From Bacteroides cutis (lineage in GTDB: Bacteria > Bacteroidota > Bacteroidia > Bacteroidales > Bacteroidaceae), in contig NZ_OEST01000001.1 in assembly GCF_900241005.1 (NCBI RefSeq), forward strand, positions 186,001 through 250,000: a DNA stretch of 64,000 bases. The letters run 5' to 3'. This document shows, one piece after another, positions 8,693 to 16,154 of the stretch. Below the pieces are notes generated by a model. The model was not told where the DNA came from and ran no database searches. It saw only the letters and a list, made by a program, of their open reading frames with translations. Position 1 is the stretch's first letter, and each line of letters begins with the position of its first letter. The translations under genes and the position numbers were made by a program.

Positions 8693-9609
8693 AATTCTTT
8701 CCCTCCGCTTGTAAGGCAAGCCATAGCGATACTATAATATTTGGACAGACCGGAATCACTGCGCGAAGGCAATACGACAGGGCAAACAGGTCCTTGAAGC
8801 AATCCCGCCATATCTGCATGAGAGAATAGAGAGACAGCTTTATAAAAAGCATTGCCGGACTCTATGTTAGGGAAAATCAGGACATCCGCTTCTCCGTTGA
8901 TGGGGGAAACAATTCCTTTGATATCCCCACTCGTTTTTTCGCAGGCTGTTTTCACGTCCAACGGACCGTCGATAATGACATTTCCAAACTCGCCCGCTTC
9001 GGCAAGCTCTACGATGTTGACGTAATCCAGTGAATGGGGAAACTTGGCGCTTACTTTTTCGGTACAATGGATGAGCGCAATACGCGGTTGTTCTATTCCA
9101 AAGTGACGGCAGGTACGGATGGCGTAGGAAATCATTTCGATGCGTTGTTGCAAGGTGGGACGCGGAATAACTGCCGCATCCGAGAAAAACAACAGTTTAT
9201 CATACGTAGGTATCTGCATGACGGCAAGATGAGTCAGAATTTTACCTTTAGGGAGCAATCCTTTTTCTTTGTCAAGTATGGCATGAAGCAGATTATCGGT
9301 ATTGATAATTCCTTTCATCAGAATGTCCGCACCACCTTCACGAACTATACGCACAGCTTCACGGGCGGCTTCATCAGGATCTTCGATATGCAGGGTATGC
9401 ACATACTCGGGATATTTCTTCAAAGTGGGATATTTCTTTAAGACAGCAGAGTCGCCAATCATCAGAAATTCCGCAATACCCTCGTCCAAAGAACGGGCAA
9501 TAGCATATTCTGTATTGGGATCATTAGCACATACCACTACGATACGTTTCCGCTTATTCAAGGTTTTTAGGTGGGCAGTCAGCTGACTGAAGTTCCGGAT
9601 TGGTTCCAT
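8689..9609 (-). CDS. ptb: Phosphate butyryltransferase family
   Basis: This 306-residue member of the phosphate acetyl/butyryltransferase fold converts an acyl-CoA plus phosphate to acyl-phosphate and CoA. Recognisable parts are RKRIVVVCANDPNTEYAIARSLDEGIAEFLMIGD near the N-terminus, the ILMKGIINTDNLLHAIL segment, THLAVMQIPTYDKLLFFSDAAVIPRPTLQQ, and the C-terminal ADVLIFPNIESGNAFYKAVSLF...AGLLQGPVCPVVLPSRSDS. It is the first gene of a two-gene unit; its last codon overlaps the buk start by four bases, which implies translational coupling. A promoter-like pair sits 17-46 bases upstream. A phosphate acetyltransferase role is less likely given the buk partner. Confidence 0.9.
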   Translation of the reverse strand: MEPIRNFSQLTAHLKTLNKRKRIVVVCANDPNTEYAIARSLDEGIAEFLMIGDSAVLKKYPTLKKYPEYVHTLHIEDPDEAAREAVRIVREGGADILMKGIINTDNLLHAILDKEKGLLPKGKILTHLAVMQIPTYDKLLFFSDAAVIPRPTLQQRIEMISYAIRTCRHFGIEQPRIALIHCTEKVSAKFPHSLDYVNIVELAEAGEFGNVIIDGPLDVKTACEKTSGDIKGIVSPINGEADVLIFPNIESGNAFYKAVSLFSHADMAGLLQGPVCPVVLPSRSDSGLSKYYSIAMACLTSGGKEL

Positions 9610-9625
9610 AACGTTAGATTTTTAG

Positions 9626-9655
9626 CAAATATCCGAAAAATAGTCGAAAAACAAA
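9626..9655 (-). promoter_or_regulatory. Bacteroides-type promoter for ptb-buk
   Basis: On the minus strand a TTTG (9655-9652) is followed after 18 bases by GATATTTG (9633-9626), a 7/8 match to the TAnnTTTG -7 element. Predicted start is about 10 bases before the ptb ATG. Confidence 0.45.
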
Positions 9656-9806
9656 GGATAACAGGATATGATTTTTTATATGTTTAATATCATTTTGAAA
9701 GTTCGTCGCAGAGGATACAAAGTTTTACAGAGAACCAAGGAAGTTACTAAACGCAGATTAACAATAAAAACTCCATGAGACCCTGCATTATCTGTGGTGA
9801 ATTGTG

Positions 9807-9814
9807 TATTTTTG
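9807..9814 (+). promoter_or_regulatory. -7 element for the LD-carboxypeptidase gene
   Basis: TATTTTTG matches TAnnTTTG perfectly; the -33 element is weak. The implied transcription start near 9821 lies downstream of the ATG at 9775 and upstream of the ATG at 9838, which decides the start codon used here. Confidence 0.5.
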
Positions 9815-9837
9815 CACTGAATACACTCAAGTTATTT

Positions 9838-10800
9838 ATGAGCAATCTTATTTTTCCTCCACATATCCAAGAAGGTGACCGCGTAATTATCGTTTCCCCT
9901 TCCAGCAAGATTGACAAATCCTTCTTGAAAGGAGCCAAGAAACGGCTAAAATCCTGGGGATTGGAAGTTATCATGGCAAAACATGCCGGAAGTTCGCACG
10001 GGACGTATGCCGGTAGCATACGGCAACGCCTGGAGGATTTACAAGATGCAATGGATGACGAAAAAGCGAAAGCTATTCTTTGTAGCCGTGGCGGATACGG
10101 AGCTATTCATCTAATAGATAAACTGGATTTCAGCAAGTTTCGCAAATATCCTAAGTGGCTCATCGGTTTCAGCGATATAACTGCCTTGCACAACGTATTT
10201 CAACAGCACGGATTTGCTTCGTTACATGCGTTGATGGCACGCCATCTGACGGTGGAAGCGGAAGATGATTTCTGCACGTTGGCATTGAAAGATATTCTAT
10301 TCGGGCATCTTTCACCGAAAACGGCAGAAACAGTTGAAACCTCGGAAGATAAATTCAGTTATGTTTGTCCGGTTCATAAATTAAATCACAAAGGTAAAGG
10401 TACAGGTGTTTTACGAGGTGGTAATCTGTCCGTATTCTATGGGTTGAGAGGTACACCTTATGATATTCCGGCGGAAGGCACCGTTCTTTTCATTGAAGAT
10501 GTGGGTGAACGTCCTCATGCCGTAGAGCGTATGATGTACAATCTAAAACTGGGTGGTGTACTCGAAAAACTTTCGGGACTCATCATCGGGCAATTCACCG
10601 AATATGTGGAAAATCATTCGTTAGGAAAAGATTTATATGGAGCATTAGCCGACTTGGTGAAAGAATATGATTATCCGGTATGTTTCGGGTTCCCAGTAGG
10701 ACATGTCAACATGAATATACCTTTGATTAATGGTGCTAAAGTGGTACTTGAAGTTGGACGAAAAGAAGTAAAATTGAGTTTTAATATAAAAGAAGAATGA
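9838..10800 (+). CDS. LD-carboxypeptidase, peptidase S66 family (LdcA/MccF-like)
   Basis: This 320-residue serine peptidase should trim the terminal D-Ala from murein tetrapeptides in cytoplasmic peptidoglycan recycling. Reading the family motifs gives nucleophile Ser112 in LIGFSDITALH, Glu220 in VLFIEDVGERPHAVERM and His289 in FGFPVGHVN; their spacing agrees with the known S66 triad. No signal peptide is present, consistent with a cytoplasmic enzyme. The open frame extends back to an ATG at 9775, but that lies upstream of a good -7 element, so 9838 (MSNLIFPPHI) is preferred. The next gene overlaps by four bases (ATGA). A MccF-type immunity peptidase is possible, but nothing nearby supports microcin immunity. 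Confidence 0.9.
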   Translation: MSNLIFPPHIQEGDRVIIVSPSSKIDKSFLKGAKKRLKSWGLEVIMAKHAGSSHGTYAGSIRQRLEDLQDAMDDEKAKAILCSRGGYGAIHLIDKLDFSKFRKYPKWLIGFSDITALHNVFQQHGFASLHALMARHLTVEAEDDFCTLALKDILFGHLSPKTAETVETSEDKFSYVCPVHKLNHKGKGTGVLRGGNLSVFYGLRGTPYDIPAEGTVLFIEDVGERPHAVERMMYNLKLGGVLEKLSGLIIGQFTEYVENHSLGKDLYGALADLVKEYDYPVCFGFPVGHVNMNIPLINGAKVVLEVGRKEVKLSFNIKEE

Positions 10801-11798
10801 AACGGAATTATACATTCATCCCGTTATTCCTGCTACTGCTTGTCGCAGTAGTGGCATGTAGCAATAACAGTAAGTCTACAACAGCCGACAGTGAGGGGAA
10901 AAAGCCCGAAACAGTCGTTAATGTCCCCCAATTTGACGCGGACAGTGCTTATCATTACGTAAAGGCTCAAGTAGATTTTGGCCCACGTGTACCCAATACA
11001 GAGGCTCATAAGGCTTGTGGAGAATATTTAGCGAAAAAATTGGAACAATTCGGTGCAAAAGTTTATAACCAAAAGGTAGATTTAATAACATACGACGGTA
11101 CAATGTTGAAGGCACGTAATATCATCGGTGCCTATAAACCGGAAGCCAAAAAGAGGATCGCTCTCTTTTCACATTGGGACAGCCGCCCATGGGCAGATGC
11201 CGACCCAGATGCAAAGAACCGTTATACTCCTATTCTAGGTGCGAATGATGGTGCAAGTGGTGTAGGTGTGTTACTCGAAATTGCCCGGCAAATCCAACAG
11301 CAGCAACCGGAGCTGGGCATCGACATTATTTTTGTAGATGCCGAGGATTATGGACCGCATCAGGATTACAAGGGAGACCATAGAGAGGAATATTGGGCGC
11401 TCGGTGCACAATATTGGGCACGCAATCCTCATGTACAGAATTATAACGCACGTTTCGGTATTTTACTGGATATGGTCGGTGCCAAGGATGCCACTTTCTT
11501 TTACGAAATATATTCTGAACAATATGCCAAGAACATTAACCGCAAAGTGTGGAATGCGGCAAATGACCTGGGTTATGGACGTTATTTTGTAAAAGAAAAA
11601 GGAACTATGGTTACGGACGATCATTTATTTGTCTATAAGTATGCACGTATACCGACTGTAGACATCATTCAATATAGTGAAGAAACCGGATTTTATGAGA
11701 ATTGGCATACTCTGAAGGATAATATGGATGGCATTGACCGGAACACGCTAAAGGCTGTGGGACAGACGGTGATGGAGGTGATATATAAGGAGAAGTGA
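10797..11798 (+). CDS. M28-family lipoprotein, glutaminyl-cyclase-like
   Basis: This 333-residue lipoprotein has signal peptide LLLLVAVVAC with lipid attachment at Cys21, followed by one zinc-dependent M28 fold. Candidate single-zinc ligands are Asp151 (GANDGASG), Glu183 (DAEDYG) and His304 (ENWHTLKD). The sequence SHWDSRPWADADPD and the insertion YGPHQDYKGDHREEYWALGAQYWA resemble type II glutaminyl cyclases, which are known in periodontal and gut Bacteroidetes. There they convert N-terminal Gln, exposed after signal-peptide cleavage, to pyroglutamate. An M28 aminopeptidase is the alternative. The start overlaps the S66 gene stop (ATGA), implying coupled translation. Confidence 0.82.
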   Translation: MKRNYTFIPLFLLLLVAVVACSNNSKSTTADSEGKKPETVVNVPQFDADSAYHYVKAQVDFGPRVPNTEAHKACGEYLAKKLEQFGAKVYNQKVDLITYDGTMLKARNIIGAYKPEAKKRIALFSHWDSRPWADADPDAKNRYTPILGANDGASGVGVLLEIARQIQQQQPELGIDIIFVDAEDYGPHQDYKGDHREEYWALGAQYWARNPHVQNYNARFGILLDMVGAKDATFFYEIYSEQYAKNINRKVWNAANDLGYGRYFVKEKGTMVTDDHLFVYKYARIPTVDIIQYSEETGFYENWHTLKDNMDGIDRNTLKAVGQTVMEVIYKEK

Positions 11799-11848
11799 CA
11801 GAGTGATAAAGACAATAAATTATGCAATAACCTAAAAAATAATAGAAT

Positions 11849-12271
11849 ATGAGTATCAATGAAGTACAAGATGAAGTGATTGCCGAATTCAATGATTTTG
11901 ACGATTGGATGGATCGGTATCAACTTCTGATTGATTTGGGCAATGAACAGGAAGCGCTTGACGATAAGTATAAAACGGAACAAAATTTGATTGAAGGTTG
12001 TCAGAGTCGAGTATGGCTACAAGCCGACGATGTGGACGGGAAAATTATATTTCAAGCGGAAAGTGACGCCTTAATCGTGAAAGGTATCATATCACTGCTG
12101 ATTAAGGTTCTTTCAGGACATACTCCTGACGAGATTTTAAATGCTGACCTTTATTTTATCGATAAGATTGGATTGAAAGAACATCTCTCTCCTACCCGTA
12201 GTAATGGTTTATTGTCAATGGTAAAACAGATGCGGATGTATGCACTGGCGTATAAGGCAAAAGAAAAGTAA
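11849..12271 (+). CDS. sufE: SufE-family sulfur acceptor for Fe-S cluster assembly
   Basis: This 140-residue cytoplasmic protein has the SufE core: DWMDRYQLLIDLG at the N-terminus, then NLIEGCQSRVWL with the sulfur-accepting Cys51, then DALIVKGIISLLIKVLSGHTPDEIL and the C-terminal LSPTRSNGLLSMVKQM. SufE takes persulfide sulfur from the SufS desulfurase and hands it to the SufBCD scaffold. No other suf gene lies in the window. It is 50 bases from the M28 gene and may be in the same transcript. Confidence 0.92.
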   Translation: MSINEVQDEVIAEFNDFDDWMDRYQLLIDLGNEQEALDDKYKTEQNLIEGCQSRVWLQADDVDGKIIFQAESDALIVKGIISLLIKVLSGHTPDEILNADLYFIDKIGLKEHLSPTRSNGLLSMVKQMRMYALAYKAKEK

Positions 12272-12286
12272 TCCCTCAGTTCCCTT

Positions 12287-12508
12287 TTAGGAAGACGAGG
12301 GGTCTTCCTCTTGATATTCTAAAATATCCCCCGGCTGGCAATCCAGCTCTTTGCAGATTGCCTCTAAGGTGGAGAAGCGGATAGCTTTTGCCTTTCCAGT
12401 CTTGAGAATGGAAAGGTTGGCGGGCGTAATGTCAATCTTCTCCGCCAGTTCACTCAAAGATATTTTTCTTCGAGCCATCATTATGTCAAGGTTTACTATA
12501 ATAGCCAT
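12287..12508 (-). CDS. Small XRE/Cro-type transcriptional regulator (YozG-like)
   Basis: This 73-residue protein is essentially one helix-turn-helix: ARRKISLSELAEKIDITPANLSILKTGKAKAIRFSTLEAICKELDCQPGDILEY. It is the last gene of a cassette of three DUF2975 membrane proteins. A tiny Cro-like regulator next to DUF2975 genes is a recurrent pairing (for example yoaS/yozG in Bacillus), so it probably controls its own operon. Its acidic tail ends EEDPSSS. An 8-bp inverted repeat, AGGAAGAC/GTCTTCCT at 12289-12309, spans its last codons and the convergent junction with sufE. Confidence 0.85.
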   Translation of the reverse strand: MAIIVNLDIMMARRKISLSELAEKIDITPANLSILKTGKAKAIRFSTLEAICKELDCQPGDILEYQEEDPSSS

Positions 12509-12526
12509 AGGTACATTAATTAGTGG

Positions 12527-13129
12527 TTAAATGGTTAAGTCCTGTTCTTCCTTCATTTTCACTCCTACAGCGAATATCTCTGTAAAAAGAGCAAAGATCA
12601 GAAAAGAAACCCAAGGATATTTAGGTGAATAGGCTTCTATTTCATAACCGGTCAGATGAATTTGAGAAACGATATCGCAATATTGGCAATAGCGGTTCAA
12701 TTCCAATAGTACTGCTGTAAATATCAATGTATAGACAAAGATGCGCATACGTTTTACATTTTTACGGATAAATACTTCTTTACGGGTAACCGCTACTACC
12801 AATCTTGCCAAGTTATAGATGCCATACAAACATACCAGCCCTATGGGAACTATCAGCATATACAAAATCGTGCACCATGCAGACTCATCTATTTCTGTTT
12901 CCAACGTTTCAATCCGATAAGGCACATTTTGTTTGATCGCACTATTAAACACTGAGTCGGTCACCAATGCTTTATCCGCCTTTACAGACACACTTACAGT
13001 AGGATAAATAAACTCTCTACTATCTTCTGCCTCATTCCAACCCTCGGTAAAACCTTTTATTCCGCTTCTTAAACTTGTAAATAAGAATACAATGATTAAT
13101 AATACGGCCAATATCCTAATTTTCTTCAT
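12527..13129 (-). CDS. DUF2975 membrane protein (third paralog)
   Basis: This 200-residue protein has four predicted membrane segments: one at the N-terminus (IRILAVLLIIVFLFTSL), one near residues 85-110, one after the conserved FIRKNVKRMRIFVYTLIF, and one before the C-terminus (FLIFALFTEIFAVG). It ends KMKEEQDLTI, the same tail as its two upstream paralogs. DUF2975 has no established biochemical role. It lies 19 bases downstream of the second paralog and 18 bases upstream of the XRE gene, so it is clearly in the same operon. Confidence 0.8.
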   Translation of the reverse strand: MKKIRILAVLLIIVFLFTSLRSGIKGFTEGWNEAEDSREFIYPTVSVSVKADKALVTDSVFNSAIKQNVPYRIETLETEIDESAWCTILYMLIVPIGLVCLYGIYNLARLVVAVTRKEVFIRKNVKRMRIFVYTLIFTAVLLELNRYCQYCDIVSQIHLTGYEIEAYSPKYPWVSFLIFALFTEIFAVGVKMKEEQDLTI

Positions 13130-13148
13130 AATGATACTCTCCTCTAAA

Positions 13149-13616
13149 CTAAACGGTTAAATCTTGCTCTTCCTGCATGCGAATGCCTAACTTAAACAGA
13201 CAGGCAATAAAAAGAATGAATACCCCCAATAAAACATAAATCATATAGGTTGAATTTCCACTACCGCCGGAAATGAATGTCCTCATAATCATCTGTACCA
13301 GTCCGTTACACTCAGTAACAATCCCGATAAGCATAATCAAATCAGAATTCCATTTTGTAAAAACCTGCCCTTTCTTTACATTACGCAATAGCAAGAATAT
13401 GAGAACACTGCAAATCGTCATTGCCGTCAACGTTATGTTTTCCGGAAGAATTTGCCAGATGAAATTATCCGTGTCGTCCTTTCCCAACTGATAGCTCAAA
13501 GTCAGGTTACGCAAAAAACCAATCAACAGACAAGAACCGCATATTATTGCCAGACAAGTCATTATAAATTCAAGTTCTTGCTTTGAGTTTATTGATTTTC
13601 CCAATATTTTTTTCAT
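13149..13616 (-). CDS. DUF2975 membrane protein (second paralog, short)
   Basis: At 155 residues this is the shortest of the three tandem paralogs, mainly because the periplasmic loop between the first two membrane helices is reduced to about 20 residues (SYQLGKDDTDNFIWQILPEN). Four hydrophobic segments remain, and the family signature NVKKGQVFTKWNSDLIMLIGIV is present. The tail is RMQEEQDLTV. Function is unknown. It shares the operon with the CPBP protease and the XRE regulator. Confidence 0.78.
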   Translation of the reverse strand: MKKILGKSINSKQELEFIMTCLAIICGSCLLIGFLRNLTLSYQLGKDDTDNFIWQILPENITLTAMTICSVLIFLLLRNVKKGQVFTKWNSDLIMLIGIVTECNGLVQMIMRTFISGGSGNSTYMIYVLLGVFILFIACLFKLGIRMQEEQDLTV

Positions 13617-13650
13617 AATAGTACTTTATATAAGATATTAATATGATAAT

Positions 13651-14316
13651 CTAAATCGTTAAGTCCTGTTCTTCCTTCATCTTCAACCCGATGGCAAAAA
13701 CTTCGCCTACAATCAGAGAACACAACCCCAATACAAGGGTAGTAATGCTGACAACCTCCGAAAGGCACAAACTGTAGCCGTGAAGTGAGAACACCTCTTC
13801 AATACTCAGGACACTAAGATATGCCGCAAAGAACGTACAGCAAAAACTGACAATCAACGCTAATCCCAAACGGCGCAGACGGCGTACATTTTTCCAGTTG
13901 AATATGTTGGACTTATTGATGGCTATTATCAAGCGTATAAACAGCACGGCAGCCCAAATGGATAAACCTATTTGCAGGAAACCTAATGCTTTCTCTGTAA
14001 TTACCTCCCACATAGCCGGATGAGTGTCAATGCTCACTGCCATAGAAGCATAAACGGCAGGAAGATATTTACCGGTCTTTTCATTGTAAACCGAATCCGG
14101 GAGAATGTTACCTCCCGCCATTGTGAAACTATGAGACACCAGACTAATGTACTTCATATTCATCAGTTCCTTCTGTTTCATGGGAGAAACACCTTTTTCA
14201 GTCGCCGCCTCTATACCTGCTTTTGCACCCACAAAGAAATAGTAACCGGCTTCGAGTACCGAATAACTCAGCACAAGCAACACTATCAGACAAAGGACAT
14301 TCAATCTTCTTTTCAT
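13651..14316 (-). CDS. DUF2975 membrane protein (first paralog)
   Basis: This 221-residue protein is the longest of three tandem DUF2975 paralogs: an N-terminal anchor (LNVLCLIVLLVLSYSVL), an extracytoplasmic loop of roughly 80 residues, and three further helices. The signature INKSNIFNWKNVRRLRRLGLAL precedes the third helix. Its tail is KMKEEQDLTI. Its ATG overlaps the TGA of the CPBP protease gene by four bases, so the two are translationally coupled. The loop between helices 1 and 2 is the region that differs most between the paralogs, which may indicate different ligands or partners (inference). Confidence 0.8.
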   Translation of the reverse strand: MKRRLNVLCLIVLLVLSYSVLEAGYYFFVGAKAGIEAATEKGVSPMKQKELMNMKYISLVSHSFTMAGGNILPDSVYNEKTGKYLPAVYASMAVSIDTHPAMWEVITEKALGFLQIGLSIWAAVLFIRLIIAINKSNIFNWKNVRRLRRLGLALIVSFCCTFFAAYLSVLSIEEVFSLHGYSLCLSEVVSITTLVLGLCSLIVGEVFAIGLKMKEEQDLTI

Positions 14317-15110
14317 ACTTCGGTGGTTGTATTTATGTTAATATCAGAAAGTTTATATTCATTCAGTTTCTTCAAGGACAAGAAAAGCAACAGGACAGAA
14401 ACCAACAGGAAAATAAGAAATGAGGTGTTCCCCATCAAGTCGGACAGTTCTTCTACCTCCGGATATTTCAGGTTTAAATAAACAGACAAACTATTATTCA
14501 GGATATGTATCAGGATGCAAGGGACGAGGCTCCGCGTCTTATAATAGAGCCAGGCAAGAAAGAAACCGATGAGGGCCGCACTCACTACCTGAGCCGGATT
14601 TACGTGAAAGAGTCCGAATATCAGACCGGAAATCAGTATAGCTTTTACAGGACTATACTTCCGGAGTAATGCCTTCGTAATAGCGCCACGAAACAGCAGC
14701 TCTTCCAATATAGGTCCCAACACCGAAATGCAGACAATACCCAGCCAACCGGATTGAAGCACACTGAATGTCTGGTTCAACCAATCGGGCAAAAAGGAAA
14801 GTTGGGATGCCAAGGCACTTATCAGGAAGATAGCAGAAAGCCCGGCAAGCAGACTCCACACCAGATAAGAAGCAGTCAGAGGAGAATATAGGCGCTTATC
14901 ATCGGCCAGATAGTTCTTACGCCACAGATAAATTCCCATAAAGACGAAACCTAACAACATGGTAGGCGCCAACCCTATCTCTTCCGCCTTATCCGAATTC
15001 AATGCACCGTCGGCGATATATACGTACAACATACTGAAAGGTCCAACAACCAATGCCGCCAGTATCTGCATCAGAAAGTAAAGTAAGACTAATTTTATAG
15101 CTGTTTTCAT
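14313..15110 (-). CDS. CPBP-family intramembrane metalloprotease (CAAX/Abi type)
   Basis: This 265-residue polytopic membrane protein has all three catalytic motifs of the CPBP/Rce1 family. These are EExxxR (Glu136, Glu137, Arg141 in ILEELLFRGAI), FxxxH (Phe165, His169 in FGLFHVNPAQ) and HxxxN (His202, Asn206 in IHILNNSLS). Such proteins act as glutamic/metallo intramembrane proteases, and in bacteria they often give self-immunity to peptides or maturate small peptides. ATG 15110 was chosen because it starts on MKTAIKLVLLYF after an AAAGAAA site and behind a good promoter; the further upstream ATG (15158) lies upstream of the -7 element. It leads the DUF2975 operon. Confidence 0.88.
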   Translation of the reverse strand: MKTAIKLVLLYFLMQILAALVVGPFSMLYVYIADGALNSDKAEEIGLAPTMLLGFVFMGIYLWRKNYLADDKRLYSPLTASYLVWSLLAGLSAIFLISALASQLSFLPDWLNQTFSVLQSGWLGIVCISVLGPILEELLFRGAITKALLRKYSPVKAILISGLIFGLFHVNPAQVVSAALIGFFLAWLYYKTRSLVPCILIHILNNSLSVYLNLKYPEVEELSDLMGNTSFLIFLLVSVLLLFLSLKKLNEYKLSDININTTTEV

Positions 15111-15135
15111 AGTTTCTTTTTTCTTAATATCTTTG

Positions 15136-15167
15136 CAAAGATACTCGTTTTTTGTCAAATCGTCAAC
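15136..15167 (-). promoter_or_regulatory. Promoter of the CPBP-DUF2975-XRE operon
   Basis: On the minus strand GTTG (15167-15164, one mismatch to TTTG) is followed after 20 bases by a perfect TATCTTTG -7 element (15143-15136). The -7 core sits in a palindrome, CTTTGCAAAG. The predicted start is about 20 bases upstream of the CPBP ATG. Confidence 0.6.
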
Positions 15168-15252
15168 CGGCAGTTACAACTCCTACCAATATCATCATTA
15201 CCATAGAAAGTGACAATATCAATAATGTAATACTCATAAATGCTCGTCTCAT
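15163..15252 (-). CDS. Small hydrophobic peptide, 29 residues (candidate)
   Basis: An open frame of 29 codons starts at ATG 15252 behind AAGGTGAACGCT, a credible ribosome-binding region. It encodes a basic N-terminus (MRRAF) followed by one continuous membrane-spanning stretch (ITLLILSLSMVMMILVGVV) and TAG-stop. It begins 21 bases after the DUF3836 gene on the same strand and ends 52 bases before the CPBP protease. Single-pass peptides of this kind are substrates or partners of membrane proteases, so the position is suggestive. The frame is short, and conservation has not been tested. Confidence 0.5.
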   Translation of the reverse strand: MRRAFMSITLLILSLSMVMMILVGVVTAG

Positions 15253-15273
15253 AGCGTTCACCTTTATATTTTA

Positions 15274-15762
15274 TTATTTCCCTGCCAGTAACCGTACTTC
15301 TTCATCGGCAGAACTATTTTCTACCAGTAAATTCCAGTCACCCTTTGCCTCATTCCATTTATAGCTGAGATAATTCACATTCTCCCCTTCCAACAGATAA
15401 ACGGCTTTCTCTTTTACGTCGGAATAAGCGCCTGTCTTGTTGTCCCATAAAGCATATTCCAAATCTACACCGGCTTGAGAGTAATTGTAATTCAAGCAAT
15501 AGTAACGTTCAAATACTTGTTCTATTTCATTCCATTTCAAGACTTCTTTCTGAAGAATACGATTATTGGCATCGTACTTAAAATTATACTTCAAATGATT
15601 GTGCAGATACTTACCTTCTTCTACCTTATATACCATTTGCGTCTCTACCTGCTGTGTGTCATTCGTTATGGTGTTATAAGCAAATTTCTGCTGAATGTTA
15701 GCACTAAATGCGTTTACCACTGCTGTCATCACAAAGATTGTTGTCATTACTAAAGTTTTCAT
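15274..15762 (-). CDS. DUF3836 secreted protein
   Basis: This 162-residue protein has a cleavable signal peptide (MKTLVMTTIFVMTAVVNAFSA) and a beta-rich body with repeated strands such as LKYNFKYDANNRILQKEVLKWNE and VNYLSYKWNEAKGDWNLLVEN. This matches DUF3836, a Bacteroides family of small exported proteins without assigned function. The upstream 100 bases carry two CGATAA-N4-TTATCG inverted repeats, so expression is probably controlled by a dedicated DNA-binding protein. The relationship to the following small peptide and CPBP operon is only positional. Confidence 0.75.
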   Translation of the reverse strand: MKTLVMTTIFVMTAVVNAFSANIQQKFAYNTITNDTQQVETQMVYKVEEGKYLHNHLKYNFKYDANNRILQKEVLKWNEIEQVFERYYCLNYNYSQAGVDLEYALWDNKTGAYSDVKEKAVYLLEGENVNYLSYKWNEAKGDWNLLVENSSADEEVRLLAGK

Positions 15763-16154
15763 ACTCTTATTGTTTTAATGGTTATTACTTCTGTTATTCG
15801 ATAATCATTTATCGTTTTTCGATATGCAAAGAAAGAACGTTTTTTTGATACCACCAAATAAAACGATAATTATTTATCGAAAAACAATAAAAAAAATATG
15901 CTTATCGATAAATAACAAGTTTTTTATATATAATCAAAGTCTATCTTGACATATCATAAATAGAAATAAAAGACTAATAAAACAGTAATATGGATAAGAA
16001 TTAGTACAGGGCAATAAGTAGCAAAAAACTTATTGATGATGACGTAATCCCTTATATAGGGACAGAGAATATCAGAGGAACAAACAATGTTCTGTCAGTG
16101 TGGATAGTTACAGATATGAATTAGATTTGAAGACGGATCTCTGAAATACACTTA
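15763..16154. other. 392-bp AT-rich intergenic region with inverted repeats
   Basis: This gap separates ribF from the DUF3836 gene. It contains the CGATAA/TTATCG repeat cluster (15799-15914, listed separately), a TCCCT-N5-AGGGA mini-repeat at 16048-16062, and a 39-codon fragment after an in-frame stop (16005-16124) that reads like decayed coding sequence (DDDVIPYIGTENIRG). No convincing intact gene was seen. Confidence 0.6.
15799..15914. promoter_or_regulatory. Cluster of CGATAA-N4-TTATCG operator-like palindromes
   Basis: Two perfect inverted repeats of the form CGATAA-N4-TTATCG lie at 15799-15814 (spacer TCAT) and 15864-15879 (spacer TTAT), 65 bp apart. A third related core, TTATCGATAA, is at 15903-15912. 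The first two are also flanked by mirrored CGTTTTTCGAT and ATCGAAAAAC segments. They lie 37-152 bases upstream of the DUF3836 start, a position fitting a repressor or activator site. The cognate protein is unknown. Confidence 0.55.

Noticed and set aside
9775..9837. Upstream start for the LD-carboxypeptidase
   Set aside because: A consensus -7 element at 9807-9814 places transcription start inside this stretch, so translation must begin later, at 9838.
12289..12309. Classical terminator between sufE and the XRE gene
   Set aside because: The 8-bp inverted repeat is real, but neither strand has a U-tract after it, so it was not listed as a terminator; it is noted in the XRE entry.
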